From the NCBI GenBank assembly GCA_019310865.1, contig JAFDDL010000459.1, positions 1-5,229 on the forward strand: a stretch of 5,229 bases of DNA. The letters are read 5' to 3'. This DNA comes from Deltaproteobacteria bacterium (lineage in GTDB: Bacteria; Desulfobacterota; Desulfobacteria; Desulfobacterales; JAFDDL01). Positions 1-5,229 of this stretch are shown here, in pieces (position 1 is the first letter of the stretch; each line of letters opens with the position of its first letter). The notes beneath the pieces are model-generated. The model made no database searches, had not been told where the DNA came from, and saw only the letters and a program-made list of their open reading frames with translations. The translations under genes were made by a program, and so were the position numbers.

Positions 1-57
1 TCCGATTGTAGATATAAAAGGGGAATATCAGGAAATACAGCTTCGGTAAAGAGGCAC

Positions 58-127
58 AAGGTGGGGACGTCCATAAAATTATAAAATTCTGAATAGAATT
101 TTATAATTTTATGGACGTCCCCACCTT
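58..127. repeat. Long perfect hairpin 1 (33-bp arms, 4-nt loop)
   Basis: Positions 58-90 are the exact reverse complement of 95-127, with GAAT (91-94) as the loop. The outer part of each arm is GC-rich (AAGGTGGGGACGTCC and its complement), and the inner 18 bp is almost pure A/T. There is no U-tract after the right arm, so it is not a normal intrinsic terminator. Its design matches hairpin 2 immediately downstream. GGGGACGTC-type ends resemble REP-like or small non-autonomous mobile elements of the kind mobilised by Y1/IS200-like (RAYT) transposases. That family assignment is my inference from general familiarity, and no transposase gene lies in the window. Confidence 0.9.
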
Positions 128-140
128 CCAGAAAGACGGG

Positions 141-204
141 ACAGGGACGTTCTTCAGAATATAAGTTTCTGGATAGAAACTTATATTCTGAAGAACGTCC
201 CCGT
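141..204. repeat. Long near-perfect hairpin 2 (27-bp perfect core, 4-nt loop)
   Basis: Positions 144-170 are the exact reverse complement of 175-201, with GGAT (171-174) as the loop. One mismatch (143/202) is followed by two more pairs (141-142 with 203-204). It starts 13 nt after hairpin 1 and repeats its plan: a GGGACGT outer end, then 20 bp of inner stem ending TTCT-GRAT-AGAA. The inner stem differs from hairpin 1 at about 7 of 20 positions, yet every difference is compensated on the other arm. This suggests a structure kept as a hairpin in single-stranded DNA or RNA, or kept perfect by arm-to-arm correction. No U-tract follows. Confidence 0.88.
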
Positions 205-228
205 TTGCTCTCAGCGTCAACATGGTTG

Positions 229-257
229 TTGACACACAATGACCTGTTTGCCATATC
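229..257 (+). promoter_or_regulatory. Candidate sigma70-type promoter for the FMN reductase gene
   Basis: A perfect -35 hexamer TTGACA (229-234) is followed, after 17 bp, by a poor -10 match, CATATC (252-257; 3 of 6). It lies between hairpin 2 and the gene at 340 and is on the correct strand. If used, the leader would be about 75 nt. The rest of 205-339 shows no other feature I can support. Confidence 0.33.
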
Positions 258-325
258 TCGATCTTCATCCTATTTTCTAACGATGCGCACCACAATAAAT
301 CCGAATAGTGGATCGATAACCAATT

Positions 326-330
326 GGGAG
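326..330 (+). promoter_or_regulatory. Shine-Dalgarno site fixing the reductase start at 340
   Basis: GGGAG at 326-330 sits 9 nt before ATG 340. The same frame is open back to a TTG at 205, but the extra 45 codons look unlike the family's N-terminus. The conserved first beta strand and FMN loop begin only about 15 residues after the ATG, so 340 is the better start. Confidence 0.7.
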
Positions 331-339
331 AAAGAAACC

Positions 340-945
340 ATGAACACACGCAGTATACAGACCGAAGACAAGAAAGTTAGAAAAGCAGTCGTGCTGCTCG
401 GCAGCCCCAGAAAGAAGGGTAACAGCACCGTTCTGGCCCGGAACATCGCAAAGGGCGCCGAATCAGCCGGCGTGATTGTCGAAACGCTCTTTATTCACGG
501 CATGGACATCAAGCCCTGTCAGGCATGCTGGTCCTGCCAGAAGGAAGGCAGCAAGGGATGCGTGATAGAAGATGACATGCACAGCGTTTATCCCAAACTG
601 ATCGAAGCGGACGCGTGGATTATCTCGAGCCCCATCCACTGGTTCTCCGTGTCCACCCAGACAAAGTTGTGGCTGGACCGGTCGTTTGCCCTGATGGCGC
701 ACGGCCTGGAATCTTTCGATAAAAAAATCGCTATCGCCCTGGCCTATGGCGATGTGGATCCCTTTAAATCCGGATGCGTCAATGCCATCCGGACCTTTCA
801 GGATGCGTTCAGTTATGCCGGGGCGACGATCACCGGGTTCGTATACGGCACAGCGCTCAATGTGGGCGATATAGAGCAAAACACCGAACTGCTCAACGCA
901 GCCGAAGCGCTGGGAAAACAGCTTGGAAAAGCCGTTGATGGCTGA
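340..945 (+). CDS. NAD(P)H-dependent FMN reductase / iron-sulfur flavoprotein-like (flavodoxin fold)
   Basis: This is a predicted cytoplasmic flavodoxin-fold oxidoreductase of 201 residues, a usual length for the FMN_red / iron-sulfur flavoprotein family. A first beta strand (residues 16-21) leads into the FMN phosphate loop GSPRKKGNS (21-29). A cysteine cluster at C60, C63, C66 and C74 (CX2CX2CX7C) is followed by an acidic DDM (78-80). This compact spacing matches the [4Fe-4S] motif described for archaeal iron-sulfur flavoproteins, although many relatives carry similar cysteines with no proven cluster. SSPIHWFSVSTQTKLWLDR (96-114) corresponds to the family's second flavin-contacting loop and following helix. 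There is no signal peptide or membrane segment. The gene ends TGA, 62 bp from the convergent methyltransferase. A role as electron donor to the neighbouring corrinoid protein is possible but unproven. The family call is firm; the substrate is unknown. Confidence 0.9.
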   Translation: MNTRSIQTEDKKVRKAVVLLGSPRKKGNSTVLARNIAKGAESAGVIVETLFIHGMDIKPCQACWSCQKEGSKGCVIEDDMHSVYPKLIEADAWIISSPIHWFSVSTQTKLWLDRSFALMAHGLESFDKKIAIALAYGDVDPFKSGCVNAIRTFQDAFSYAGATITGFVYGTALNVGDIEQNTELLNAAEALGKQLGKAVDG

Positions 946-1007
946 AACCGAATCGTAAAAACCACACATCGTGGATATAACGAATCAAGCCTTTTCCGGA
1001 AAGTAAA

Positions 1008-2177
1008 CTAATACTTCCCGTATGCCTTAAGGGTCTCCCACATGGCAACGAAATTCTCGGGCGGGACATCGGGTTGGATATTGTGAATCGAGGCGCACAC
1101 ATATCCCCCGCCCGGGGCCAGATCGTCCAGTCGCCGTTTTACTTCGTCTGAAACCTGATCGGGGGTCCCGGATCCCAGTACATTCTGTGAATCCGCTGCG
1201 CCGCCCCAGAAGCAGATATCCTTCCCGAAATCTTTTTTCAGGGTTTTGCTGTCCATTTTGGCGCAGCTTACCTGAACCGGGTTGATGATATCGGCGCCGG
1301 CTTCGATGATGTCCGGGATCAGGTCGTAGACAGACCCATCGGTATGCAGCAGCACCTTGACCTTACCATCGGTTTTCTTCTTGATCATGGAAAAAAGTTC
1401 CGTGTGGCGTGGTTTCACCAGCTCCCGGTACATCTTGGGGGAAATCATGGGCCGGTCCTGCTCACCCAGATCATCTTCAAAAATAACGACATCCACCAGG
1501 TCCCCGATTTCACTCAAGACCGCATCCCAGTACTGAAGTTTGATCTCGGTAAACTTGTCCATGAGCGCGCAGGCAAATACCGGGTTGGCCGCCAGGTCGA
1601 GGTAGAAATTTTCATAACCGCGCATTCGAAATCCCTGGGCAAAAACCCCTCCGACCGGATCTCCGGCCACGATGGCGTACTGCTCTCCCAGCTGCTTTAT
1701 GACATCCCTGGCGTTCACCAGGCGTTCGGGGGTTCCCAGAGTTGGCCAGGTAATTGATTTCAAGCCATCGATGCTGTCGACACCCATGAGCGGGTAGCTG
1801 CCCGGCGGTTGGTCGAAGTAATAGGATCCCGGGGGATTGACCCATTAGGCGCCAAAGCTGTCGGTTAAATAGATTTCAGCTCCGTCTTTCTGAATCACAT
1901 CCTTCCACCGGGTCTGGAAGTTGCCCGGAACAATTCCGCGCACATCAATTCCCAGTTCTTCGACGATTTGCGTATCCACCTGGACCACGAGCTGGCTGAT
2001 ATCAATGAACGGTACGTCTTCCTTGTCCCGAACCAAATCCGTTTTCCCCAGGTGTTGCATCAAGTTATTGTACCCGATGTAATGAATCGATGTATCGACG
2101 GTACCGCCCAGGTCAAAGGGTACCCGATCGGGTTCCTGGTGATTCAATGCGGTCAGCACTCTTTGTTTTGGTGTCAT
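1008..2177 (-). pseudogene. URO-D family corrinoid methyltransferase (MtaA/CmuA/MtbA-like), interrupted by an in-frame TAA
   Basis: One 390-codon frame (ATG 2177-2175, TAG 1010-1008) is broken only by TAA at codon 111 (1847-1845). An AAGGAG site at 2190-2185 lies 7 nt before the start. The first piece (110 residues) has the family N-terminus, with MTPKQRVLTALNHQEPDRVP. After the stop the same frame runs on as W-V-N-P-P-G-S-Y-Y-F-D, the expected next segment. It then continues through EDDLGEQ (from residue 234), ISP-MYRE, HTDGSVYDLIPD (278-289), FWGGAADSQ (323-331), LAPGGGYV (353-360) and HNIQPDVPPEN (365-375), ending YGKY. Full length fits the family (roughly 340-400 residues). Such enzymes move methyl groups to or from a corrinoid protein, which matches the gene 44 bp upstream. 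The metal-site pattern reads H-T-D where MtaA/MtbA have HxC. The ATG at 1787 has no Shine-Dalgarno site, so separate production of the 259-residue C-terminal piece is doubtful. A base-call error or recent nonsense mutation is most likely. Confidence 0.82.
1845..1847 (-). other. In-frame TAA stop interrupting the methyltransferase
   Basis: The - strand reads AGC TTT GGC GCC TAA TGG GTC AAT. Reading frame and family similarity continue without shift on both sides, so a single base change explains it (for example from AAA, GAA, CAA, TAC or TAT). It is not TAG or TGA, so pyrrolysine and selenocysteine recoding are not supported. TAA also ends the corrinoid gene and smc here, which argues against genome-wide reassignment. 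Confidence 0.85.
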
Positions 2178-2207
2178 TAAAATGCTCCTTTGTAATTTTT
2201 CTATAAC

Positions 2208-2220
2208 CGGAGAAACTCCG
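2208..2220 (-). other. Small hairpin between the corrinoid and methyltransferase genes
   Basis: CGGAG-TTT-CTCCG on the - strand lies 1 nt after the corrinoid gene's TAA (2224-2222). No clear U-tract follows, and the next gene's Shine-Dalgarno site comes soon after, so this is more likely a minor mRNA-stability or processing element than a terminator. It is short and could be chance. Confidence 0.3.
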
Positions 2221-2221
2221 T

Positions 2222-2857
2222 TTAGCTTCCCATCAACCCTGCCGCGATCTTCACACCGGCAGCCGCATCCGCCGCATAGGCATCCGCGCCGATTTGTTCG
2301 GCATAGGCTTCTGTAATGGGGGCCCCTCCGATCATGGTCTTGACCTTTTCGGAAAGCCCGGCTTCTTTCAAGGCCTCGATGACAGTTTTCATCTCGACCA
2401 TGGTCGTGGAAAGAAGCGCCGACAACCCCAGAAGATCGGCCCCTTTTTCTTTGACTTCCGACACAAAGCGCTCCGCAGGCACATCGACGCCCAGGTCAAA
2501 CACCTTGAATCCCGCTCCCTCCAGCATCAAAATCACCAGATTTTTTCCGATATCGTGCAGATCGCCTTTGACGGTTCCCACCACCACGCGGCCCTTGTAG
2601 GAGATGGATCCTTCTTTTAAAAGCGGCGCCAGGACCGCCATAGCCTCTTTCATGGTCTTTGCCGACAGAAGCATTTCCGGAATGAATTTGATGCCGTTGG
2701 CGTACTCCTCTCCGACGATATCCATGGCCGGAACAAAGGCATTGTAGATGATCTCTTCCGGCTTCAATCCGTCCGCCAACGCCTGTTGGGTCAACGCCAC
2801 TGCCCCCGGAATATCCCCGTCCAGAACACTCTTTTTAAGCACTTCAAATTGAGTCAT
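2222..2857 (-). CDS. Corrinoid (B12-binding) methyltransfer protein, MtaC/MtbC/MttC-like
   Basis: This 211-residue protein is predicted to carry a methyl group on a bound cobamide between methyltransferases in the cytoplasm. Residues 1-80 form the helical B12-binding-2 (cap) domain, including the typical VGEEYANGIKFIPEMLLSAKTM stretch (48-69). Residues about 90-211 form the Rossmann-like B12 domain: GTVKGDLHDIGKN (94-106) contains the DxHxxG motif (D99, H101, G104), with H101 the expected lower cobalt ligand. SALLSTT (146-152) and IGGAPIT (176-182) are the two further cofactor-contacting loops. Length and domain order match the family of about 210 residues. The start is supported by AAGGAGA at 2871-2865, 7 nt before ATG. 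It sits 36 bp after the TrmB gene and 44 bp before the methyltransferase, so co-transcription is likely. The methyl donor (methanol, methylamine, betaine or methoxy compound) cannot be read from this protein. The family call is very firm. Confidence 0.96.
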   Translation of the reverse strand: MTQFEVLKKSVLDGDIPGAVALTQQALADGLKPEEIIYNAFVPAMDIVGEEYANGIKFIPEMLLSAKTMKEAMAVLAPLLKEGSISYKGRVVVGTVKGDLHDIGKNLVILMLEGAGFKVFDLGVDVPAERFVSEVKEKGADLLGLSALLSTTMVEMKTVIEALKEAGLSEKVKTMIGGAPITEAYAEQIGADAYAADAAAGVKIAAGLMGS

Positions 2858-2893
2858 TTTTCAATCTCCTTCATGTTCAAGTAAATGCATTTG

Positions 2894-3697
2894 TCATTTG
2901 CCGAAATATTCTTCCCGTAAATTGTCCAGAAAGTCCTCGTAGGTTTGCCGAATCGGACCTTCCACCTGTTTAAGCAGCAGGTTCAAGGACATGTCATGCA
3001 CGATATAGTCCTTGCTCATTTCAACGAATCCGTTGTTATGCGTCCAGGTTACCTGGCTTTCATCGCCCTGATCTAGAACACCGGACACCGCCTGATTGTT
3101 ATCGATCACCGCGACCAGAAACCGCGATTTTCTCTCGTTGAAAACCTGCTGGATCCGCCGGTGGATGACCAGCTGGTCATAGGGGGATTTTTCGCCAAAA
3201 TAGATACCGCTCAGCCGACCCTTGCGGGCGATAAAACCATCGATGGCATCCTGCAGGGCTGCAGCCTCTTGGGCCCAGATGGAAAGCACCAGTCGATTTT
3301 CGGTGCTTTTAATGAGGTCTTTTAAAAACGCGATAATGGCGCCGCGCCCCTGTACCACTCGAAGCTGCTGACCCGTGTCCACCTGTCGGATCGATTTCGT
3401 GTAATGGTCGATCTTTTCAACGGCATCGGTAAACGTATCCTGAATTCGCTTCAAGGCGATTTCGGGCTTTACCGGCAGGTAGCGTTTGATTTTCTGTCCC
3501 GGCTGAACATGCACCATCTGTTTTTGAATCAGACCATTGAGCACCTCGTAAATCCGGGATCTGGGAACACCTGAAATTTTGCTGATCTCATAGCCATTAA
3601 TAGGATTGGCTTTGAGAAGCGCCAGGTATGCCCGCGATTCGTATTCGCCCAGGCCGATTCGTTTCATCAATCCTGTTATTTGGGTTTCATCCTGCAT
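2894..3697 (-). CDS. TrmB-family transcriptional regulator
   Basis: This is a predicted DNA-binding regulator of 267 residues. The N-terminal winged helix (about 8-75) begins with LGEYESRAYLALLK (16-29), the typical TrmB opening. The helix-turn-helix is GYEISKISGVPRSRIYEVLN (35-54), followed by the wing, which ends near KRYLP (71-75). A helical linker (about 80-106), probably for dimerisation, leads to the C-terminal effector domain (about 113-267), whose WTHNNGFVEMSKDYIVHD (218-235) matches the family's conserved C-terminal segment. The start has AGGTG (3709-3705) 7 nt upstream. Archaeal TrmB proteins bind sugars, but bacterial relatives have varied or unknown ligands. Here the position directly before corrinoid methyltransfer genes suggests control of that operon, and perhaps of itself, by a methylated substrate or related signal (inference). 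It ends TGA, 36 bp before the corrinoid gene. Confidence 0.92.
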   Translation of the reverse strand: MQDETQITGLMKRIGLGEYESRAYLALLKANPINGYEISKISGVPRSRIYEVLNGLIQKQMVHVQPGQKIKRYLPVKPEIALKRIQDTFTDAVEKIDHYTKSIRQVDTGQQLRVVQGRGAIIAFLKDLIKSTENRLVLSIWAQEAAALQDAIDGFIARKGRLSGIYFGEKSPYDQLVIHRRIQQVFNERKSRFLVAVIDNNQAVSGVLDQGDESQVTWTHNNGFVEMSKDYIVHDMSLNLLLKQVEGPIRQTYEDFLDNLREEYFGK

Positions 3698-3791
3698 TGG
3701 GTTTCACCTGCTTTGCTTTAATTCATTCGTAGCACTCCCTGATTGGTCTCCTCCCGTTTCCTGTTGACCGAGCGCACATCGATTTGAATTT

Positions 3792-3821
3792 TTTTAGTAG
3801 CTACTCATATAGTCACTAAAA
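3792..3821 (-). promoter_or_regulatory. Candidate operator (palindromic TAGT/ACTA cluster) upstream of the TrmB gene
   Basis: AGTAGCTACT (3796-3805) is a perfect 10-bp palindrome. It lies inside a larger inverted pair, TTTTAGT (3792-3798) and ACTAAAA (3815-3821), separated by 16 bp. The cluster lies just downstream of the best -10 candidate and would cover the transcription start, as an autorepressor site would. TrmB-type winged-helix proteins bind palindromic sites, but I cannot show that this regulator binds here. Confidence 0.4.
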
Positions 3822-3850
3822 TTTATGCCACAAAAAAAATCATAAATCAA
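3822..3850 (-). promoter_or_regulatory. Candidate promoter for the TrmB-corrinoid-methyltransferase operon
   Basis: On the - strand, TTGATT (3850-3845; 4 of 6) is followed after 17 bp by CATAAA (3827-3822; 4 of 6) in an A/T-rich stretch. It would give a leader of about 118 nt before the TrmB start. The 210-bp gap between ftsY and this gene is the only large gap upstream of the operon, so a promoter is expected here. No clear rho-independent terminator for ftsY was seen in the same gap. Confidence 0.38.
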
Positions 3851-3907
3851 GCACCCATTTAAAATATTTCCTACCGAACGCTAAATCAGTGAACACCACG
3901 GCCTATT

Positions 3908-4903
3908 TCAGAACATCGCATCAAGAAAGGCCGATGGGTCGAAATCCTGCAGATCTTCGAGGCGTTCTCCCACACCGATATACGTTAAGGGGATATCCAG
4001 GGAATGGCAGATACTGATCACGACCCCACCCTTTGCCGTTCCATCGAGCTTGGTCAGGGCCAGGCCGGTGATTCCGATGGCGTCGTTGAACAGCTTTGCC
4101 TGGGACAGGGCGTTTTGGCCGGTGGTGGCGTCCAGAACCAGGAGGGTTTCCTGGGGCGCTGCGGGCAGAACCTTGCCGATGGACCGTTTGATTTTTTTCA
4201 GCTCCTCCATCAGGTTCACCTTGGTGTGAAGCCTTCCGGCCGTATCAATCAGAACGATGTCCGCCCCCCGTGAAACCGCCGCGGAAACGCCGTCATAAGC
4301 AACAGCAGCGGGGTCCGCGTTGTCCTTATGCCGCACAAAATCCGCGCCGGCCCGTTCGGCCCAGATCGACAGCTGCTCGGTGGCCGCTGCCCGAAAGGTG
4401 TCGGCGGCGGCGATCAAAACTTTTTTTCCTTCCTGATTTGACCGCGCCGCCAGTTTGCCGATGGTGGTGGTCTTGCCGACGCCGTTGACACCGATGACCA
4501 TCATCACATGGGGTTTGTCCATCACAGCGTCTTCAGCGGCTTCAGGCTCTGGGAACAAGGACAGGATTTCCGCTTTCAACGCGACTTTGAGCCCGTCGGC
4601 ATCTTTGATACCCGATGCGCGTTTGGAAATGCGATCCACCAGTTTCAGGGTGGTTTCAACACCGATATCCGCCGTGATCAACAGCTCTTCAAGATCCTCC
4701 AGCATATCGTCGTCGAGCTTTCGTTGGCCGGCAAACAGCTTGTCGATATCCGTGTTTAAAAAAGCCCGGGTCTTGGAAAGTCCCCGTCTCAGACGTTTGA
4801 AAAACCCGCCCCCGGTGGTTTCGGGCTGCCCGGTCTTTTCAGTTTCGATGGCGTCCGGGGCGCCGACCGCTTTTTCCTGATTACCTTTTTTAAACCACTT
4901 CAC
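3908..4903 (-). CDS. ftsY: Signal recognition particle receptor FtsY
   Basis: FtsY is the SRP-receptor GTPase that docks ribosome-nascent chain-SRP complexes at the inner membrane. The 331-residue protein has a short charged N-terminal part (1-45), an NG-type helical N domain (about 46-120) and a GTPase domain. The G1 P-loop is GVNGVGKTTTIGKLA (138-152), followed by DTFRAAA (168-174; G2/insertion region), DTAGR (220-224; G3), TKLDGTAKGG (284-293; G4) and GVGERLEDL (310-318; G5/closing loop). The N-terminal A domain is much shorter than that of E. coli FtsY, as is common outside the gammaproteobacteria. The start codon is GTG (4903-4901), with a strong Shine-Dalgarno site 9 nt upstream. It follows smc by 77 bp; smc-ftsY adjacency also occurs in Bacillus. 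It ends TGA. Confidence 0.98.
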   Translation of the reverse strand: MKWFKKGNQEKAVGAPDAIETEKTGQPETTGGGFFKRLRRGLSKTRAFLNTDIDKLFAGQRKLDDDMLEDLEELLITADIGVETTLKLVDRISKRASGIKDADGLKVALKAEILSLFPEPEAAEDAVMDKPHVMMVIGVNGVGKTTTIGKLAARSNQEGKKVLIAAADTFRAAATEQLSIWAERAGADFVRHKDNADPAAVAYDGVSAAVSRGADIVLIDTAGRLHTKVNLMEELKKIKRSIGKVLPAAPQETLLVLDATTGQNALSQAKLFNDAIGITGLALTKLDGTAKGGVVISICHSLDIPLTYIGVGERLEDLQDFDPSAFLDAMF

Positions 4904-4912
4904 GTATTTTCA

Positions 4913-4919
4913 CACCTCC
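4913..4919 (-). promoter_or_regulatory. Strong Shine-Dalgarno site supporting the GTG start of ftsY
   Basis: GGAGGTG on the - strand (4919-4913) is a seven-base match to the anti-Shine-Dalgarno sequence. It is spaced 9 nt from GTG 4903, which makes the GTG start convincing. Confidence 0.75.
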
Positions 4920-4952
4920 GATGCCATGGCCGAACAATGGCAACAGTTTAAT

Positions 4953-4958
4953 ATTATA
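4953..4958 (-). promoter_or_regulatory. Possible -10 element of an ftsY promoter
   Basis: A perfect TATAAT lies on the - strand in the 77-bp gap between smc and ftsY, about 50 nt before the GTG. No recognisable -35 hexamer is found at 16-18 bp, so ftsY may instead be read through from smc. The region is A/T-rich and the match could be chance. Confidence 0.25.
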
Positions 4959-4980
4959 TGCAATTTTATGAAAATCCCCG

Positions 4981-5229
4981 TTATGCCGCCCGGCGTTCAA
5001 GGTTGACGGATACGACCTTTGAGATGCCCTTTTTCTCCATCGTGATGCCGAACAGGGTGTCGGCAAACTCCATGCTCCGTTTATTATGCGTGATCATGAC
5101 AATCTGGGATTTTTCACCAATCATTCTCAACAATTCGTTGAATCGGTTGATATTGGCATCGTCCAACGGTGCATCGATCTCATCCATGAGACAAAAGGAC
5201 GCCGGCTTGATCAGAAAGAAGGAAAAAAT
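4981..5229 (-). CDS. smc: Chromosome segregation protein SMC, C-terminal end (partial)
   Basis: The frame is open to the right edge of the window, so only the last 82 codons are present; the start lies outside. The visible part is the C-terminal ATPase head. Hydrophobic FLIKPASFCLMDEIDAPLDD (residues 5-24 of the fragment) contains the Walker B motif with the catalytic Glu of DEIDAPLDDAN, continuing into the D-loop. SQIVMITHNKRSMEFADTLFGITM follows, with the switch His of ITHNK, typical of SMC rather than other ABC ATPases such as RecN or Rad50. SMC forms a dimer with ScpA/ScpB and loads on DNA to organise sister chromosomes. The protein ends in ERRAA and a TAA stop, 77 bp before ftsY. Confidence 0.95.
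   Translation of the reverse strand: MFSFFLIKPASFCLMDEIDAPLDDANINRFNELLRMIGEKSQIVMITHNKRSMEFADTLFGITMEKKGISKVVSVNLERRAA

Noticed and set aside
2..49. C-terminal tail of an upstream + strand gene (15 codons ending PIVDIKGEYQEIQLR, then TAA)
   Set aside because: It is too short to recognise and has no family match I can name. It ends 8 nt before hairpin 1, so it may be real, but the sequence left of the window would be needed.
58..204. CRISPR array or intrinsic terminators
   Set aside because: There are only two units, they are not identical direct repeats with spacers, and no U-tract follows either hairpin.
205..339. N-terminal extension of the reductase from a TTG start at 205
   Set aside because: It begins at the edge of hairpin 2, has no suitable ribosome site and does not resemble the family N-terminus. 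ATG 340 has GGGAG at good spacing.
463..969. Long - strand open frame opposite the reductase
   Set aside because: It is a shadow of a well-supported gene and shows no recognisable domain.
946..1007. Bidirectional terminator between the convergent genes
   Set aside because: It contains only a short CCAC/GTGG pair and the palindrome TTTCCGGAAA, without a convincing GC stem plus T-run on either strand.
1612..1845. Overlapping - strand frame starting at the ATG that overlaps the internal TAA
   Set aside because: It is out of frame with the methyltransferase, and the family similarity continues in the original frame, so this is not restart by translational coupling into real coding sequence.
1845..1847. 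Pyrrolysine or selenocysteine codon in the methyltransferase
   Set aside because: The codon is TAA, not TAG or TGA, and no recoding element is visible after it. TAA also serves as the normal stop of two genes in this window.
4455..4880. 141-codon + strand frame opposite ftsY
   Set aside because: It is low-complexity, Ser-rich and antisense to conserved FtsY GTPase motifs, so it is a shadow.

Overview
The window looks like part of a chromosome from an anaerobic bacterium, most likely of the Desulfobacterota (sulfate-reducer-like deltaproteobacteria). This is inferred from the gene set: corrinoid methyltransferase components, a TrmB-type regulator, a cysteine-rich flavodoxin-fold reductase and an smc-ftsY pair. 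GC content is moderate, and no ribosomal RNA or other phylogenetic marker is present to fix the lineage.

Layout. Positions 1-339 hold no gene I can support. They carry two consecutive, almost perfect long hairpins (58-127 and 141-204) of the same design, then a weak promoter candidate. A + strand gene (340-945) encodes a 201-residue NAD(P)H-dependent FMN reductase / iron-sulfur flavoprotein-like protein. Everything else is on the - strand. Read in transcription order from the right edge it is: the C-terminal end of SMC (cut by the window edge), ftsY with a GTG start, a 210-bp intergenic region with a candidate promoter and operator, a TrmB-family regulator, a two-domain corrinoid (B12-binding) protein, and a URO-D-family methyltransferase. 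The methyltransferase meets the reductase gene tail to tail across a 62-bp gap.

How the genes may work together. The regulator, corrinoid protein and methyltransferase are spaced 36 and 44 bp apart with good Shine-Dalgarno sites, so they look like one operon for methyl transfer through a cobalt-bound corrinoid cofactor. The methyltransferase frame is 390 codons long and intact by sequence pattern, except for one in-frame TAA at codon 111. It is therefore a recent nonsense pseudogene, a base error in the assembly, or (less likely) a recoded gene. The reductase might supply low-potential electrons to the corrinoid protein, but that is speculation from proximity. smc-ftsY is a conserved housekeeping pair for chromosome condensation and SRP-dependent membrane targeting, unrelated to the methyl-transfer cassette.

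The main points for a second look are the interrupted methyltransferase, the twin hairpins whose stems differ by compensated base changes, and a TrmB-controlled methyl-transfer cassette with no MttB/MtaB-type partner or reactivase in view.
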